DNA of 64,000 nt from Membranipora membranacea (Eukaryota; Bryozoa; Gymnolaemata; Cheilostomatida; Membraniporidae). The stretch spans positions 38,130,001-38,194,000 of the forward strand of contig OU612065.1 in the NCBI GenBank assembly GCA_914767715.1, read 5' to 3'. The position numbers were made by a program, and so were the translations under genes. The notes below the pieces were generated by a model. It did not search any database. It was not told where the DNA came from and saw only the letters and a program-made list of their open reading frames with translations. Each line of letters opens with the position of its first letter. The first letter of the stretch is position 1. Positions 1 to 12,299 of this stretch are shown piece after piece.

Positions 1-833
1 ACATTTGACTCTATTCTACGGAAATAATCCTATATTCTTGCTTAAGCAAAATCTCTATCTCAGTGGTTTTCCCATGAGTGTCCATGCTTTTCCTATTTTT
101 TCAATGGAATAACAACAATCTCTTCTGAATTTCAATTCTCAAAGACTTAGAGGTAAGTTAATTCTAATATATTCCACAGTGGATGTACTCCTGACCAATA
201 GATTAAGCTTGTTTGGTGGGTGGATAGAGGAAACAGTTAGAGTTTCATTCTCAGTCTCATTCTTCTTTCTCTCATTCACCCGCCCTGGCTGCGCCCTATT
301 CAATTCAGGTCAATAGACTGGGCCCACTCATTCACCACCATCATCATCATACTTGTGTTCTAACTGGTTGTCTCTGTGAGTGTTAGGTAATTGGAAATTT
401 GAGGGCACACTATGCCTAGCAGGTGTTTGTAATGAAGGAATGATGAGGAATTAGTTATTCAAAGGACATGTTCATTTTAAGTAGGTTATCTTAGTGGGAT
501 TGGACTGGAAATTCCAGCAGGGCAAATTTTAACGACTTCAATCTACCATAGCAAAGCAGTCAAAGCAAGATTGTAAGGGGATTATCACATGTATAAATTA
601 TTATATTATTTCCCTGTGAGATGCATAGATTTGCTCCATTTTGCTCCCTTATGTGAACAATTTTCCAGCGCAGGAGGGCTCTCAGCCGCCCCTCCCGCAG
701 TTGGCCTGACAGGGTTGGGGTAAGAAATATTTCCTCTCAACGCCACTGGTCGCTCTATGATTCTGTTATAGTCTACACTCTCAATTCTAATGACAAAATT
801 AGACACAAATCATGGTCAGCTGTTAGTGCTCAC
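1..833. other. Left-edge stretch without recognised gene
   Basis: AT-rich sequence with no exon that I can support. Exons 5 and 6 of YHYH gene A would be expected on the minus strand at or beyond this stretch. I found no counterpart of the conserved CTNTE or LCDC blocks here. Similarity to the paralogous gene E stops near position 790. The stretch may therefore be a truncated flank, or a long intron whose downstream exons lie outside the window. Confidence 0.4.
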
Positions 834-2280
834 CTTTGTAACACCCGATGACATATGGAAAGTCAGTAGTCATATGATATCTGCAGCAGCCATCTTTGAA
901 CCTTCCATGACAAGCATCCAAATCAGCAGAAGTGAGGAGTTCCTCAAAATTGCTTGCCTTTGGTCCATAAATGGGATTACCATCTAATGCTACGCCAACG
1001 AACAAATCAACATCTGTGATTGTGCCGACGCAAGCTGAAAAATAACAAAGAATCATTAAATTGGCTGGTCAGTACCAGTCCAACAAACTTGGCTTGGCTT
1101 GGCTGGCTTGGCTTGACTGTTGCTCGAGCTGCTTCCCGCTATTGACCAGTGGTTTTGTGCAGTGGCCTCTTTGGATGATGTCTTATGATGACCAGGCACA
1201 CATCACTCCATGTATGGATGGTGTTGAGAGTTATAGCATGGTTGAATGTTTGACTGAGAATTCATGGAAGTGCTGGAAATATGCCTAATTCCAGGTTGAG
1301 CATGTAATCTCAGACGAGACCCAATTTATATAAACACTTTGTGCTTTACACTTACAAGGAAACTGATGGTAGTGGTAGGCGCCGTCCGGACTAGAGTGGC
1401 CCTGACAGTCATCAAATACTTCATACCTTACTGCATCAGTTGTGGATCCAGTGAGGGCATTGTAAATAGCTACACCGTTTGTGGCAAAGCCTACAGGTCC
1501 CAAGCTTGTGCACCAGACCTGGTCACCTATAAATAAGAGAAAAGTCTGCCAGTTTTACTGTAACACTTGTGAATACATGGATAGACAAGGAGATGGTCTA
1601 AATTGGGTACAAATTGCTAGCATGTGTCGGCAGGCTGCAAAGAATGGGTACTACCTTTAAACAGCATTAGGTTATATTTTGATAGGGAACCTTATTGAAG
1701 TCCCCCTTACTAAAACAGAGGCTGGTGGTCAGCAGAAAATAAGCGGACCATCCCTTCTTGGCATAACATGACAATCCTCAAGTCTCAAGGAACTTACGCA
1801 TGCACATCGATACAATATGATGTAATTCAGCGCGACGCTTTGATTTGCGATGCAATACACTGCGGGATGAGCAAGCTTATTCATCTACACAAGCACAAGC
1901 ATTACCTAAGCGGCCATATATGAGCTTGATTTGATTGCATGATTAAATTAGGGCCGCCACACCAGCCCTCCGTCACGCGTAAGACTGATACCTCTCCGTT
2001 TGTCTCTTGTAAGCACGATACAGCTTACTAGTGGCCTTGTCACACTTTTTTGGTTTTGGGGGTAAAAATAGCCGCGTGACAAGGCTAGCTTGCTAGGACT
2101 CAACGTTACTCAACATTTTGATCTGCTCTGACTTAATCACTTACGCTTATTGTCCGGATTGACAGTGATATTATATGTGAAATTCTTCACTGCAGCAGTG
2201 GCAGGATTGACTGAGTTATCTATATCATGAGGTGGGTAACCAGAGCTGAAGAAATTGTACACGTCACCATCTACTTCTGA
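834..2280 (-). pseudogene. YHYH-domain gene A, exons 2-4 only, signal-peptide exon missing
   Basis: Three minus-strand exons are visible: 2145..2280 (136 nt), 1356..1526 (171 nt) and 834..1034 (201 nt), with GT-AG borders and the phases of the intact paralogues. They encode a block starting SEVDGDVYNFFSSGYPPHDI, the VWCTSLGPVGF...YHYHQFP block, and the VALDGNPIYGPKAS...CHGRFKDG block. It is closest to gene E, and exon 3 encodes the same protein in both. At the place where E has its signal-peptide exon, A has about 225 bp of unrelated AT-rich DNA (near 2575-2800) instead of about 660 bp. Homology to E resumes further upstream, so the exon has been lost or replaced. In exon 4 the conserved GRYRYH reads GCCRYH, losing an Arg and a Tyr. 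Exons 5-6 are not seen. It is most likely a decaying partial copy, although an alternative first exon cannot be excluded. Confidence 0.75.
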
Positions 2281-4007
2281 CTACAAAAAGAAATGATAGG
2301 GTTGGTTTTAACATTATCATCAACCGCTCCGTGCTAATTGTGCCTAGTAGCCATTGGTACCTCAGTATTGGGCATGACATTCAAAATCCAAGTTGTCCTT
2401 CGCAGCAATCATTCCAAAAGTAGATTTCTATCAGAAGCAATCAAGATTGCAGGATATGCTGGATTGTCATTATAGTGCCCCAGGAAGTCAGGAGGGCGTT
2501 CGGAAGTTTACAATTTCAGATGTCCGTATGCCAATCGATGTAAATCTAGACCAAGTTTGATCCAGCATGCCTCTTCTCTCTTTATATATATATATAGATG
2601 ATATATCCTTATCATAAAGATCTTATAGTGCAGTCATACACTAAGTCGTATGTTATATCAGAAGTTAGCTGGTGGTTTGATATTGATGAGCACAGAATTT
2701 ATCGCTAGAAAACCAATAGATTTTGTCAATGTGAGCTCTAATGTGTTTTAGATGTCACAGCTTATATGCTGATATTCCAGCCTTCTCTACCATCTCTTGT
2801 CTATTCTATAAATAGAATCACATCTCATTGTATTTCTTCGGCTTTGGTTGGTCAAACATTGTGACTCAGCAGTTTTTGCAGACAATTAACGAAGTGTTGG
2901 ATATATGAAATATACACTTCAATGGAGCAGTACAATTACAGGTTATTTTAATGAGGCACGCCTCCAGTACATCAATTAGAGAGCCTCCCACCCTCCCTGC
3001 TCACATGTACTGTCTAAAAAATAGAAATTGTCAACCCTTTATAAATGAATACAGTTTGGTAGCCTAAGATTATATCCTATTATATATACTCCAAGCTGAA
3101 AAAGATGAATTTATTGTGGGCTTACATTAGCCTAGGCAGCCTGTCTGGGTTTCTAGACAGTCTGCCCATTGCTTTATACTTTTATTTACGTGATGCGTTA
3201 AATAGACTTCAGGTATAAAGAACAAATTTCATTCATGGCAATAAAAGTTTTGGCGAAGAATTAGACGACGACGGGTTGGTGAATGCCGATTCACCCCAGC
3301 TGTGACCGTTTGTATTTTGAGTGATAATACTTTTCATCATCTTGATTGTAATTTAATTTTCCCTGTCTTTTTGTCTCAATGACTGATTTTGTAAAACATT
3401 CTCATCAAATGAAAATATGCGAAAGTAATAATACAAAAATGAGCCATTGAAGACAATCACACATCCTCGAAATGAGTGCTCCTTTGTACAATTCAGTGAA
3501 AGTAACTAGTGTTTGCCTTATCTCATTCAACAGGAAGACAAATCCCTATAGCAAGTTATTGCCTTGATTTTCTTTTTTGTAATTCATATTTATAAGGCAT
3601 TGTGACGGCACTTAACCACTATGCCGCAGTTACTAGGGCTAATTGACGAGACTTTTAATTGCACACCAGCATCTTTATTGCTCTCTCAAACAACACACAC
3701 TAAACTGAGTAAAAACTGTCTCTCACATAGTATTACCAAAAGGATGTTAAAATAGGATATCATATGATATCAATTAAATTGCAAAAACTAGGCAATAGCA
3801 AAGTGATAATTAATTGGCTCACAGTCATCAAGAAGACAAAGCGTAACACCACAGACCAGGACACAGCCCATAAGTTGATCATTATTAATGTAATAAATGT
3901 TTATTAAAAGGTTATTATTTCTGCCACTGGAAGGGAATAAGAAATATTATTGTCACTCACTAGTTAAAGTGATAATATGTACTGTTACGGATTGTAACTT
4001 GTGAAGA
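2281..4007. other. Upstream region of gene A, dispersed-repeat copy, no gene
   Basis: The part from about 2800 to 3180 is homologous to the region upstream of gene E (46690-47050). It includes an imperfect version (3129-3170) of the perfect hairpin found there. Positions 3335-3565 belong to a dispersed repeat that recurs at 51945-52020 plus 52430-52605, with a shorter match near 55015-55050. No convincing exon was found. Confidence 0.5.
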
Positions 4008-4030
4008 ATGTATGTATGTATGTTTGTATT
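4008..4030 (-). repeat. Tetranucleotide tail of LINE copy
   Basis: TATG repeats on the plus strand (ACAT on the minus strand) directly follow the 3' untranslated part of the LINE at 4.1-5.7 kb. This is consistent with a simple-repeat 3' tail rather than poly(A). Confidence 0.6.
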
Positions 4031-5735
4031 TTTGTTCCTCCTGAAATCAACAGTGCGATGTACTGGAGTGAATTCCACTAGAAAAAAAAAATTAAGTCAG
4101 TAAAATACACAGCAGTAAGATATAAAATGATAAAAATGGTTACTAAAAATTATATTAAAAATTAGAGTATTTATAAAAAAAAGTGTTTCGTAGCTTTTCA
4201 GTCCGACAGCGGGGCATCTGGGTGGCAAGTGACACCCGAGTCTGTCGCCCACTCTTCCTTATTATCAGCTTGTTGAGTGGGTGTCCCACATCATTAAAAA
4301 TTTTGGACATGGCGTTATGTGACAGGTGAGCTATAAAGTCTGTGATGTATGGCAGCTGATAATGGCGTACAACATTTTCATGGTGCATATCACTGTTGAT
4401 GACTTTCATCGCTCACTTTTCTACCTGTATCACCTTCTCCAGAGACCGCTCGGTAATAAGTGAACCCCACATTGGGCATGCATAAGTGAGAATGTTGGCT
4501 GTGTAGTATAGTCTGAGGCCTTGTGCGTTCAGCCCTAGTCTTTTCAGTTCTCTCATGCCATATAGACGGCTAGCTAGGCGGTCACATATGTCATCAATGT
4601 GGTCGGAGAAAGTTATCCTCTGATCAACTGTGATGCCTAGTAACTTAGCATTTGAGGATACTTCGAGATTATGCCCGTCCATGGTGAAAGTGGGGATGTA
4701 CTTAGGGTCTGATAAACTTAGGTGCAGGATCTTAGTCTTAGAGGCGTTTATCAGCATGTTGTTGTCTCTAGCAGAAGCGAGAGATGTCATCTAGTGCTGT
4801 TTGGAAATAATTCAGAGGAGAGATCAGATTTTTGAAAGGCAGTATACAGAGTCAGATCATCTGCATATTTTATGATCTTGCATTCAGGAGACACAGTCAG
4901 ATCGTTGATATAGATCAGCCAGAGCCATGGGCCCAGCTTCGTCCCCTGAGGCGCACCCATGGTCACATGTTTATACTCAGACTGCTCACCAAGCTTGACA
5001 CGGCACTGTCTGTGACTGAGAAAATTATCAATCAGGTTGATCAGTCCACTGTTTACCCCTAGTGTTTTGAGTTTTCTTATCAGGCGGTTTGGATCTAGGC
5101 GATCAAAAGCCTTGGACATGTCGATTAAGGCGGTAGTGACGTGGCTAGTTTTCTTGTTGTCTAGATATTGGCACCAGTTATGAGTGGCATGTAGTAGGGC
5201 GTCGGACGTGGAGAGGTGCTTTTGATATGCATATTGACTTATATCCTGTTTATTGCTGATATTCGATTTCAGTCTCTCAAGGATTACTTCTTCTGCAATC
5301 TTGCCAATATGATGTAGAAGTGAGATTGGTCTGTATTGCCCTAGATTTGATGGATTTTTCACTTTTTTCATGGGGATAATCTCAGCCTTTTTCCATTCTT
5401 CTGGATAGGTGTTGGTGGCTAGCATGGCATTCATAATATCAGTTATTGGTATGCATAAGTCTTCTGCTGCTGCTTTCGATATCCATGCTGGGTAGTCATC
5501 AGAGCTGGTTGATTTGCTGGTATCAATTTGTGTCAGGAGTTTTTTGATCTTGCCTATACTCACTGGTTCTAGACAAGCATGCTGCAGCTGGGGCTTATCG
5601 GTGTTTTCTCTTTCTCCCCCTACAGAAACGAAGTAGTCATTGAGCGATGAGACAAATTTTGCCTGCCGAAGAAGTGGCTTTTCGCATTTGAAACCACTGT
5701 TTACCTTTAACAAAACTCGATATTGGTGAGTTATA
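4008..5735 (-). mobile_element. 5'-truncated LINE (non-LTR retrotransposon), reverse transcriptase remnant
   Basis: The minus strand encodes a reverse transcriptase in broken frames (5713..4787, 4790..4413, 4409..4155). Visible RT landmarks are QYRPISLLHHIGKIAEEVI (fingers), ALIDMSKAFDRLD (palm, catalytic Asp region), MGAPQGTKLGP, and KYADDLTLY with the catalytic YADD box. The next frame holds the thumb and C-terminal region (NASKTKILHLSL, LLGITVDQ). No endonuclease domain is seen, so the copy is 5'-truncated. At least two frameshifts near 4787-4800 disrupt the RT just after the YADD region. The 3' end on the minus strand carries a short ACAT/TACA-type tandem tail at about 4008-4030, as seen in CR1/L2-like LINEs. 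It is inactive. I do not assign a clade with confidence. Confidence 0.85.
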
Positions 5736-6764
5736 AAACTTAAGTCAATTTATTATGGAAAAATGATGATACAGTATTGGGACACTGGTCAAATTGTAAA
5801 TTGTTTTGTATTTGAATTATTTTGATGTAAACTTTAATTGCTCATGAATATGTCATTGAAATCATGATTTGTGAATTGTTTGTGGATATTTATGAAGTTA
5901 ACAAATTATTATTTTCAGATAAGGCTTTCTAGCACCATCTTTATCAGCCACTCAGCACTCATTTATTATATCCAAGTAGTTACTCATTTTCATATCTTAT
6001 GCTAAGGAAACGGCAATTACGCCAAATTGAGTAAGTTTAAATATGTTTTGTTATTTCATGTGTGTAATGACAATTATAAAGGAACAATTTTTTGCTATAT
6101 ATATCCATCATTATTGTCATATGAGCCTGTCATAAAAACTGTTTTAATTTTCTATGATGCACTGATTCATACCATAAAAATATCTTTCAGGTTACGATAC
6201 AAAAGAGCAAATAAAATCTGTTGACTCTGAACACTGTCTCATCCTAGCACAGATGCTTTGAGGCAGATTTTAAGTTTGAAAGTCATAATGAAAATAATTG
6301 AATATCATGGTGCGCTGTTTATCAACCATTTTGTGAACTCATCAAGTAGAAAGTTACAGCTGATTATTTCATTGAGGTCGACCTTATGAGAGCTTAACAT
6401 TCATTAACTTTCCCCCATTTGTCCTCATAATTATAATTATAATTATGATACAAGGGTAAGGCAATTTATGAGAGGGATGTGACGGCCAGGACATTCACAA
6501 CTTCAGTTCCATGTTGTACCTTCAATATATGTCTAGTGAGGTCATGATTCTCAATCTACGCGATCAAATATGTCTACACAGAAATTTTAAGAACTTTGTG
6601 TCATGACATTACCAGTTTACAATCTACTATTGACCATTTGTCATGCTATGCCTGTTTGTGTGATCATTTCAGCAATGTGATTTGTATTGAATTGTTTGTT
6701 AGCTAGCTTTGATCTAGTACAATATCCAATCAATTTTATACAAGCTCATCAAAGTTGAGATGAA
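5736..6764. other. AT-rich intergenic stretch
   Basis: No exon, RNA gene or clear transposon is seen. Only a short AT palindromic run (near 6430-6450) was noticed. Confidence 0.4.
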
Positions 6765-7017
6765 AGTGTATCATAATTTATTAATGAAAGAGTGTAACAG
6801 GTGGTTAGAGCATGAAAGATGGTTTGTGATCAAAGAAACATTACAATTTCTCAAAACCACAGAATTTAGACAAATCAACTTGATTCCCGACATCAGACCT
6901 GTTTCAGCCAATAAAGCATTTGAAGTCATGAGGCTGGCAGAGAGGCATCATCACAGGTCTGAGGCAGCTGTTACTATGTCTGCCAACAGCAGCCATGATG
7001 CAATCGACTGTCACTGA
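6760..7017 (+). other. Unrecognised 85-codon ORF inside duplicated segment P1
   Basis: An open frame with protein-like composition, containing QFLKTTEFRQINL, DIRPVSANKAFEVMRL and AERHHHRSEAAVT. The paralogous copy at 23.8-24.0 kb keeps the same reading frame downstream with one Ile to Val change. It has a one-base insertion near 23789 that cuts off the N-terminal part. I do not recognise the product. It could be a gene fragment or a transposon remnant, and near-identity of the DNA means frame conservation alone proves little. Confidence 0.25.
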
Positions 7018-7720
7018 TAGCGCGAATACCTACTATCAAGACAAGAATTAACCATCTAAGTTCTTCGACAAACTTTTGCCCTCAAGAGATCATTTTTCAT
7101 GGAACTTTTTGGGAACTTTGCTACAACTGAACACAGGAAGTAGGAATTCTTATGAACAATGGCTATTCAGAACTACCAGGAAGTTCTGTTGGAAAACAAT
7201 ACATGAATAAAGCAATGACGAAGGACATTCCTGAAGATGACAGTAATACCATCCACCACACCCTTACACAGGCAGGGTACTTCTTGGTCAATCCTCTACA
7301 ACACAGCAATAAATATGACAATCTTATTCCTATAGACATAATATTTAGAAGCACAGAGTGTCATAGTTCCTTCATCTATGTTATTTACTATGTCAGTCCC
7401 CCCCCCCCCCCCCCGACAATGAGTGATGGAACTATAAATGGGTTAATTTCATTGTTATTTGATTGACAATGTATCTGTTTCTAAGTGTCTTGAGAAATGA
7501 GACCTCAAAAAAAAAATACATACTTTCCATTCCTAAGTTTGTCATCCTAGAGTATGTATATCCTAGTTTAATTCATTGACACTTATAAAATTGTCTTATG
7601 GTTTTCATTCAGTGTAATAAAACTAATTTCAGGCCTACTTTCGTAAGTATGGTAAAATAATAATATAATAAAGTGTATAAATAATAACAATCACATGAGG
7701 CTCCATGAGTCAAAACAGGA
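6765..7720. repeat. Duplicated segment P1 (partners at 23.76-24.72 kb and, in part, 30.29-30.72 kb)
   Basis: Nearly identical to 23756-24716, and its second part (7298-7720) also to 30290-30720. All three copies carry a long C run that varies in length: 17 C at 7398-7414, 13 C at 24386-24398 and 14 C at 30394-30407. In P1 the segment is continuous with the flank of gene B. On the right, two partial copies are separated by 5.6 kb. Confidence 0.8.
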
Positions 7721-8126
7721 ACTCACTAGAATAGAAAACTAGACATATTCGACATTTTGTTGATGGCAGACAAAAAAATTGTTATGGTATATGTTCCAGT
7801 AACTCCAGTAACTCCAATATCAATACATTACCCTCTGGTATTACGGAATCAGCAGGTGATGATGAGACTTTCCGAGTAGACTGTATGTGAAAACATGAAA
7901 ATAAATGGTTGAAAACTAACCTGGACTAAGGCTAAGGTTATACATAAGCACCAAATCTCAATAAAGTTTGTTTTGTGTTGTGAAGTGAAGTGAAGTGACA
8001 ATTTTCTAACAATGGCCCTGTAAAGCCATGAAAATGTTTGGTAAATCATTATTAAAGTATCAGGTTTGGGTTGTGTCTCCACTTCATATTAATCCTTTAC
8101 AATTTACTAAACACGCAAGCAATCAC

Positions 8127-8239
8127 CTGCGGATGGCAGTGTATGGTGAAGCACGTAGACATTGTCTGTGTTCTGAAGTATTTCTGGAGATGGTTGTGGT
8201 GGAATAACTAGCGGGTGACCTTCACATAATAAACTCAAC
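8127..8239 (-). other. Possible coding exon upstream of gene B, disrupted in the C copy
   Basis: A 113-nt minus-strand interval bordered by an AG acceptor and a GTGATT donor. It reads LSLLCEGHPLVIPPQPS...NTDNVYVLHHTLPSA in one open frame. The duplicate at 31186..31298 has a TGA at the third codon of that frame. The opposite strand is also open for part of the interval, so the call is weak. It does not resemble the YHYH exons. Confidence 0.25.
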
Positions 8240-8984
8240 CTGCCAGAAATAGTACACATGTTTCATTCAAGTATTGACAATGTCAAGGTGACAATGTAAC
8301 AAATACAAATAAACCATTGAATACTCAGAAAGTGAGTGTTGAGAAAAAAAATCGAATTGAGGACATCTAATGGATTAATAAGTGTTTTGTTTTTTTCGTC
8401 ATGTATTACAATTTTAAAAGATAAATAACCCAGTTATGTGATGTGCTCTGTATGTATTTACTCCACCCCCTCTTAGTATTGAAAACAAAATGATTAGTTT
8501 GCAATCGTTTTTTCCTGAACACTTTAGCAACCTTTGTTCAGATTCCGGGCAAGTAAAACTTGGTGAGATGTTTTAACCAGTTGTTTGAATTTCTTGAGAC
8601 CACTCGCCTTCTTCGAGGCAACATGTTGAGTCATACAAGGTTTTTGTTTCTTTTTCCATATCGCAATTCGAGTGACATGAATGCTGGTGATCTGTTTACT
8701 ATAGCTACATATACAAAACGCCTTGGTTGCTGTGTCGAGTTGGGCCTAACCTCTATCTAACCATCTGATAGCCATACTTCAAAGAATAATAGCAAAATAA
8801 CCTCAATTCATCCCATTTGTCTCTGATCTTCTCTGTTGACTAGATCCTTCTCACAAATGCCACATGTGCATCAGTTGATATTTTTATCTAGCAAGTCTAT
8901 TGGCTGAATGGGTATCACATGCTAAATCCTATCACTACTTAAGTTCTGTCGATGGAATAGTAAATCAAATTCATACCAAGCATC

Positions 8985-11836
8985 ATGGAGAGAAGCATCA
9001 TGATAGTATTTTGTCTACTGCTATCTACAAGCTTTGTACAGGGGTTAACTACATCTGAGCTCAGTCAGTTCAGTGACGATGTTGAGGTAAGTATCATAGA
9101 ACTTGTTCTGTTAGATTTTCAGTTTTATGACACTAACTCATAATCAACAAAAAAATGCAGACAGGTCAGATTATTGGAATATTGGAAATCTGAACGGTGC
9201 TCTTCTATAAAGAGGTAGCAAATGAAAAAAGAGGATGCTAAAATCACTTATAAATCCAGATATATGTGCTACTAGATATAATTTTTACCTGAGGGAACTC
9301 AGCCTGGTGCGAAAAACCCATGAGGCTAAGAGTTCAAGTGTGAGAGCCCAACTCAGAATGATCAGATTTGGAAGTGGCTACCAGTGGGTGTGCTGATGTT
9401 TGTGTGAACAATACCTTCAATGAATTCAGCATCATGACTATCCTGTTTTCCTTTGTAGTTTGTAGTAGACGGTGATGTATACAAATTCTTCAGCTCTGGT
9501 TATCCATCTCATGAAATAGATAACTCAGTCAATCCTAACACTGCCGCAGTGCAAAACTTCAACTTTAATATTACTATAAATCCCAACAATGATGGTAAGT
9601 ATAATCGTATAAAAACCAATCAAATGCAATATAATGTAATTAAAAAAAGGACACAGGGTTGGTTATTATGATCAGTAAATTATTAAAGAAATAATAATAT
9701 TCAGGGTTTGGTTAATCCATAATTGCAATTGAATATCAAAAGATTTGCTGTATGGAGGTTCCCTTTGTTTAGTTTGGCTTAGCCTAAATTGATTGGCTCA
9801 AAAGCATACTTGCCCAATCATCAAAATTCAAAATTGGGAGATTTCAAGATACTGCACCACATTGCTGCGAAGCACCGAGCGATCCACCTGGGGTTTAGGG
9901 GGAGATTCGAGTCCCCCAACAGGGTCCGGGATTGAGCCCCGGACGCTGATGCTCTGAGAGTGTTTATAGCCACTAGGAAGGGCTAAAAACGCATATTTGA
10001 TCCCAAATGATTTTGTGTTTTTACTTTGTACTAATACTAAAATATCAAACGGAGGTGAAATACACTTTAAACACTTCCCAGCAATACATGGGACCCTGGG
10101 ACTTACATGCCCTTACTTTGCCAATGTCCATCATCAACCACCCAATTGACAATACTAGTCTGAATTTTAATACAACAGGTATATTTGTTAACATTATTGA
10201 ATAACACTATTCCTTTTCATTTTTTGTGCAAAGGCATTATCAGTAACTCATCGACATGTGCTTGGATAGTTACTTAAAATAGAAGTGGGTGTGGAAATCT
10301 GGAGGGTCCCACCTAAAAAGAGAGACTTAGCAAGTATAATCAAAAGACCATGGATGTAAACACTGCCTGAGCAATGAAAGAAACCACCGATACAACTTTA
10401 TAATATTGTCCAGTGTTTTTTCATCAGATAATATTTTGGCCATGAGGTTTATCTAAGAATACAATATTTTCCTGACTTGTGGACCACCGATGTTTAAGAC
10501 AATAAAATTCACAACAAGCTGGCACTTAAAAACAGGCAAAGTAGGAAACTTGTCATTGGAATTAATTGCATGAGTAATATCTATTTTTAGTCAATCAGGT
10601 CTGGTGCACAAGGCTAGGAGTTGTGGGTTTTGCCACAGATGGTGTAGCTATTTACAATGCTCTCACCAGTTCCGCAACTGATGCCGTTAGGTATGAAGAC
10701 TTTGATAACTGTCAAGGTCATTCTAGTGGCGATGGCACCTACCACTACCATCAGTTTCCCTGTAAGTGTCTTCGTGTTATTTCAGAAGCATTGATTAAAT
10801 TCAGGGGCTGCATCTCAAGTATATAAATGCTCATCATACCCATTTCACATGGTCTTCAGAACTTACCATATTATATTGGTTATCATTGTAAACACAATTC
10901 AGCCTCTTTTTCTAGTGACTACGATGTTTTAAGATTTCAATTGATCTTTTACAGCTTGTGTAGCAGCAATCACTGAGGTCGATAAGTTCATGGGAATAGC
11001 TTTGGATGGTAACCCAATTTATGGACCAAAGGCAAGCGACTTTGGTGTGGATATTACATCTGCTGATTTGGATGCTTGTCATGGAAGGTTCAAAGATGGC
11101 CGATACAGATATCATATCACTGAAGACTTCCCATATTCTATCGGATGTTACAAAGGTACGCACAAAAAACTTTGTTAGAGAAGCCCAGGTTTACATGTTT
11201 CTGATTTTCTGATTTGATGGTAGAGACTCTGTCAAATGTAAACTGACTGATGCCATCATTTATTTTCAATAGTGAATTTGGTACATTTTAGAGAAAAACT
11301 AAACATTGTACAGTATTTTTGTATGCATTATCAATTTGCATCTATATTTCAACGTTAAATAAAGACCAAATATTTTGTACGTGTTTGTAGCTGAGCCTGC
11401 GAATAAGAGGAGTGGTGCCTGTACCAACACTGAATGTAAGTAAAGAAGAATAGACTGTCAATGATCCCAAGATATGTTTATGTCAAAACTAATTTCACCT
11501 GACTTGCCAGCTCCGTAAGTTATGGTTTACTACACATTCCTTTATGTAGAAAGTCAAAGGTATTGGAGTTGATACTCTTGTTACCTTTTCTATTATATTT
11601 GATATGCAACTGTTATCTGTTGTACAGATGGAGCTATGTTGTGCGATTGTACCAGTGGTACATTGACACAGTGTGATACTCTTACTGAAGATGATGCTCA
11701 CCTTTGCGACGACACTAGCTCTACTGTTACAACATCAACTGCCCCGACCACCACTACACGTCGTAGGACCACTACACGTCGTAGGACCACCACACGCCGA
11801 AGGACCACTACTCCACGCAACAACGGTAGACGCTAA
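8985..11836 (+). CDS. Secreted YHYH-domain protein B (6 exons, 287 aa)
   Basis: Exons 8985..9086, 9459..9594, 10591..10761, 10955..11155, 11391..11435 and 11628..11836 join into one frame with GT-AG borders; introns 2-5 are phase 1. The start is the first Met of a signal peptide (MERSIMIVFCLLLSTSFVQG). Exon 2 encodes the GDVYKFFSSGYPSHEID block with an N-glycosylation sequon (NIT). Exon 3 has VWCTRLGVVGFATDGVAIYN and ends with TYHYHQFP, the motif that names the YHYH family (Pfam YHYH). Exon 4 has ALDGNPIYGPKASD and CHGRFKDGRYRYH. Exons 5-6 give a small Cys-rich module (CTNTE, LCDCTSG). The tail is strongly basic, built of RRRTTT repeats ending PRNNGRR. A possible AATAAA lies at 11888. The family's biochemical role is not established; secretion is inferred from the signal peptide. 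The sister gene is C. Confidence 0.9.
9805..10338. mobile_element. hAT-like MITE in intron 2 of gene B
   Basis: About 534 bp starting CATACTTGCC and ending with the inverted version (GCAAGTATA). It is flanked by an 8-bp direct repeat (CTCAAAAG/ATCAAAAG, 9797-9804 and 10339-10346). An 8-bp target duplication with CA termini suggests the hAT superfamily. There is no transposase, so it is non-autonomous. It contains internal hairpins (e.g. near 9886-9950). Related copies are at 32843-33390, 38222-38666 and about 20724-21084. Confidence 0.7.
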
Positions 11837-11887
11837 ATGTCATGCACAGTATAATATAAACAATGCGACATGGAACCATACTAAAAC

Positions 11888-11893
11888 AATAAA
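11888..11893 (+). promoter_or_regulatory. Candidate polyadenylation signal of gene B
   Basis: AATAAA lies 52 bp after the stop codon of gene B. It is the nearest canonical hexamer. Confidence 0.4.
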
Positions 11894-12290
11894 CCGCCAT
11901 TGGCTCCCCACCGGATCGATGCAGCTTGGATATGCACTGAGGATTGATGCCTGACACCAAACGCTGCTATGGAGAAATTGGCCTGATTCTAGATATGAAG
12001 ATTTTCCCATTTTTAATTGCAGTGATCATCAGCAGTAGTAAAATAACAAAAATCCCCTATCTGAGCTAAAAATTGTCTCCTCCGTGGGTTACCCTGAGTA
12101 ACCTGAGTAAAAGAAATATACTATAACATATTTTGGGCATTTGTTCGTGATAATCTATTAAACAGGAAACATCATTTATCATTTTTTTAATTTCTTCTTG
12201 ATTTATTTGTTTTTAAAAATAAAAAAACATCAACCACATAACTGATTTGCTTTTATCTTGATACCTATCGTGAATAAATATTCATGGTTC
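11894..12290. other. Gap without gene after gene B
   Basis: AT-rich, with no exon or repeat recognised. Confidence 0.4.
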
Positions 12291-12299
12291 TTATATATG

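Larger units (their letters stand above)
7290..11826. repeat. Segmental duplication copy 1, containing gene B
   Basis: Collinear and nearly identical, introns included, with about 30290-34890. Differences are scattered substitutions and small indels, such as 74 bp present at 30910-30984 but absent here. The right breakpoint lies inside the last coding exon, just after the Thr/Arg repeats, so the two genes end in different tails. Confidence 0.9.

Noticed and set aside
1339-1536. Plus-strand open frame (also 43939-44136)
   Set aside because: It is antisense to exon 3 of the YHYH genes A and E.
7152-7466. 104-codon open frame ending in a Pro run
   Set aside because: It runs through the variable poly-C tract, and the frame after the tract differs between the three copies.
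11673-11954. 93-codon open frame rich in PPLHVVGP (also 34721-34963)
   Set aside because: It is a shifted frame over the Thr/Arg repeat exon; the family reading frame is fixed by the upstream exons.
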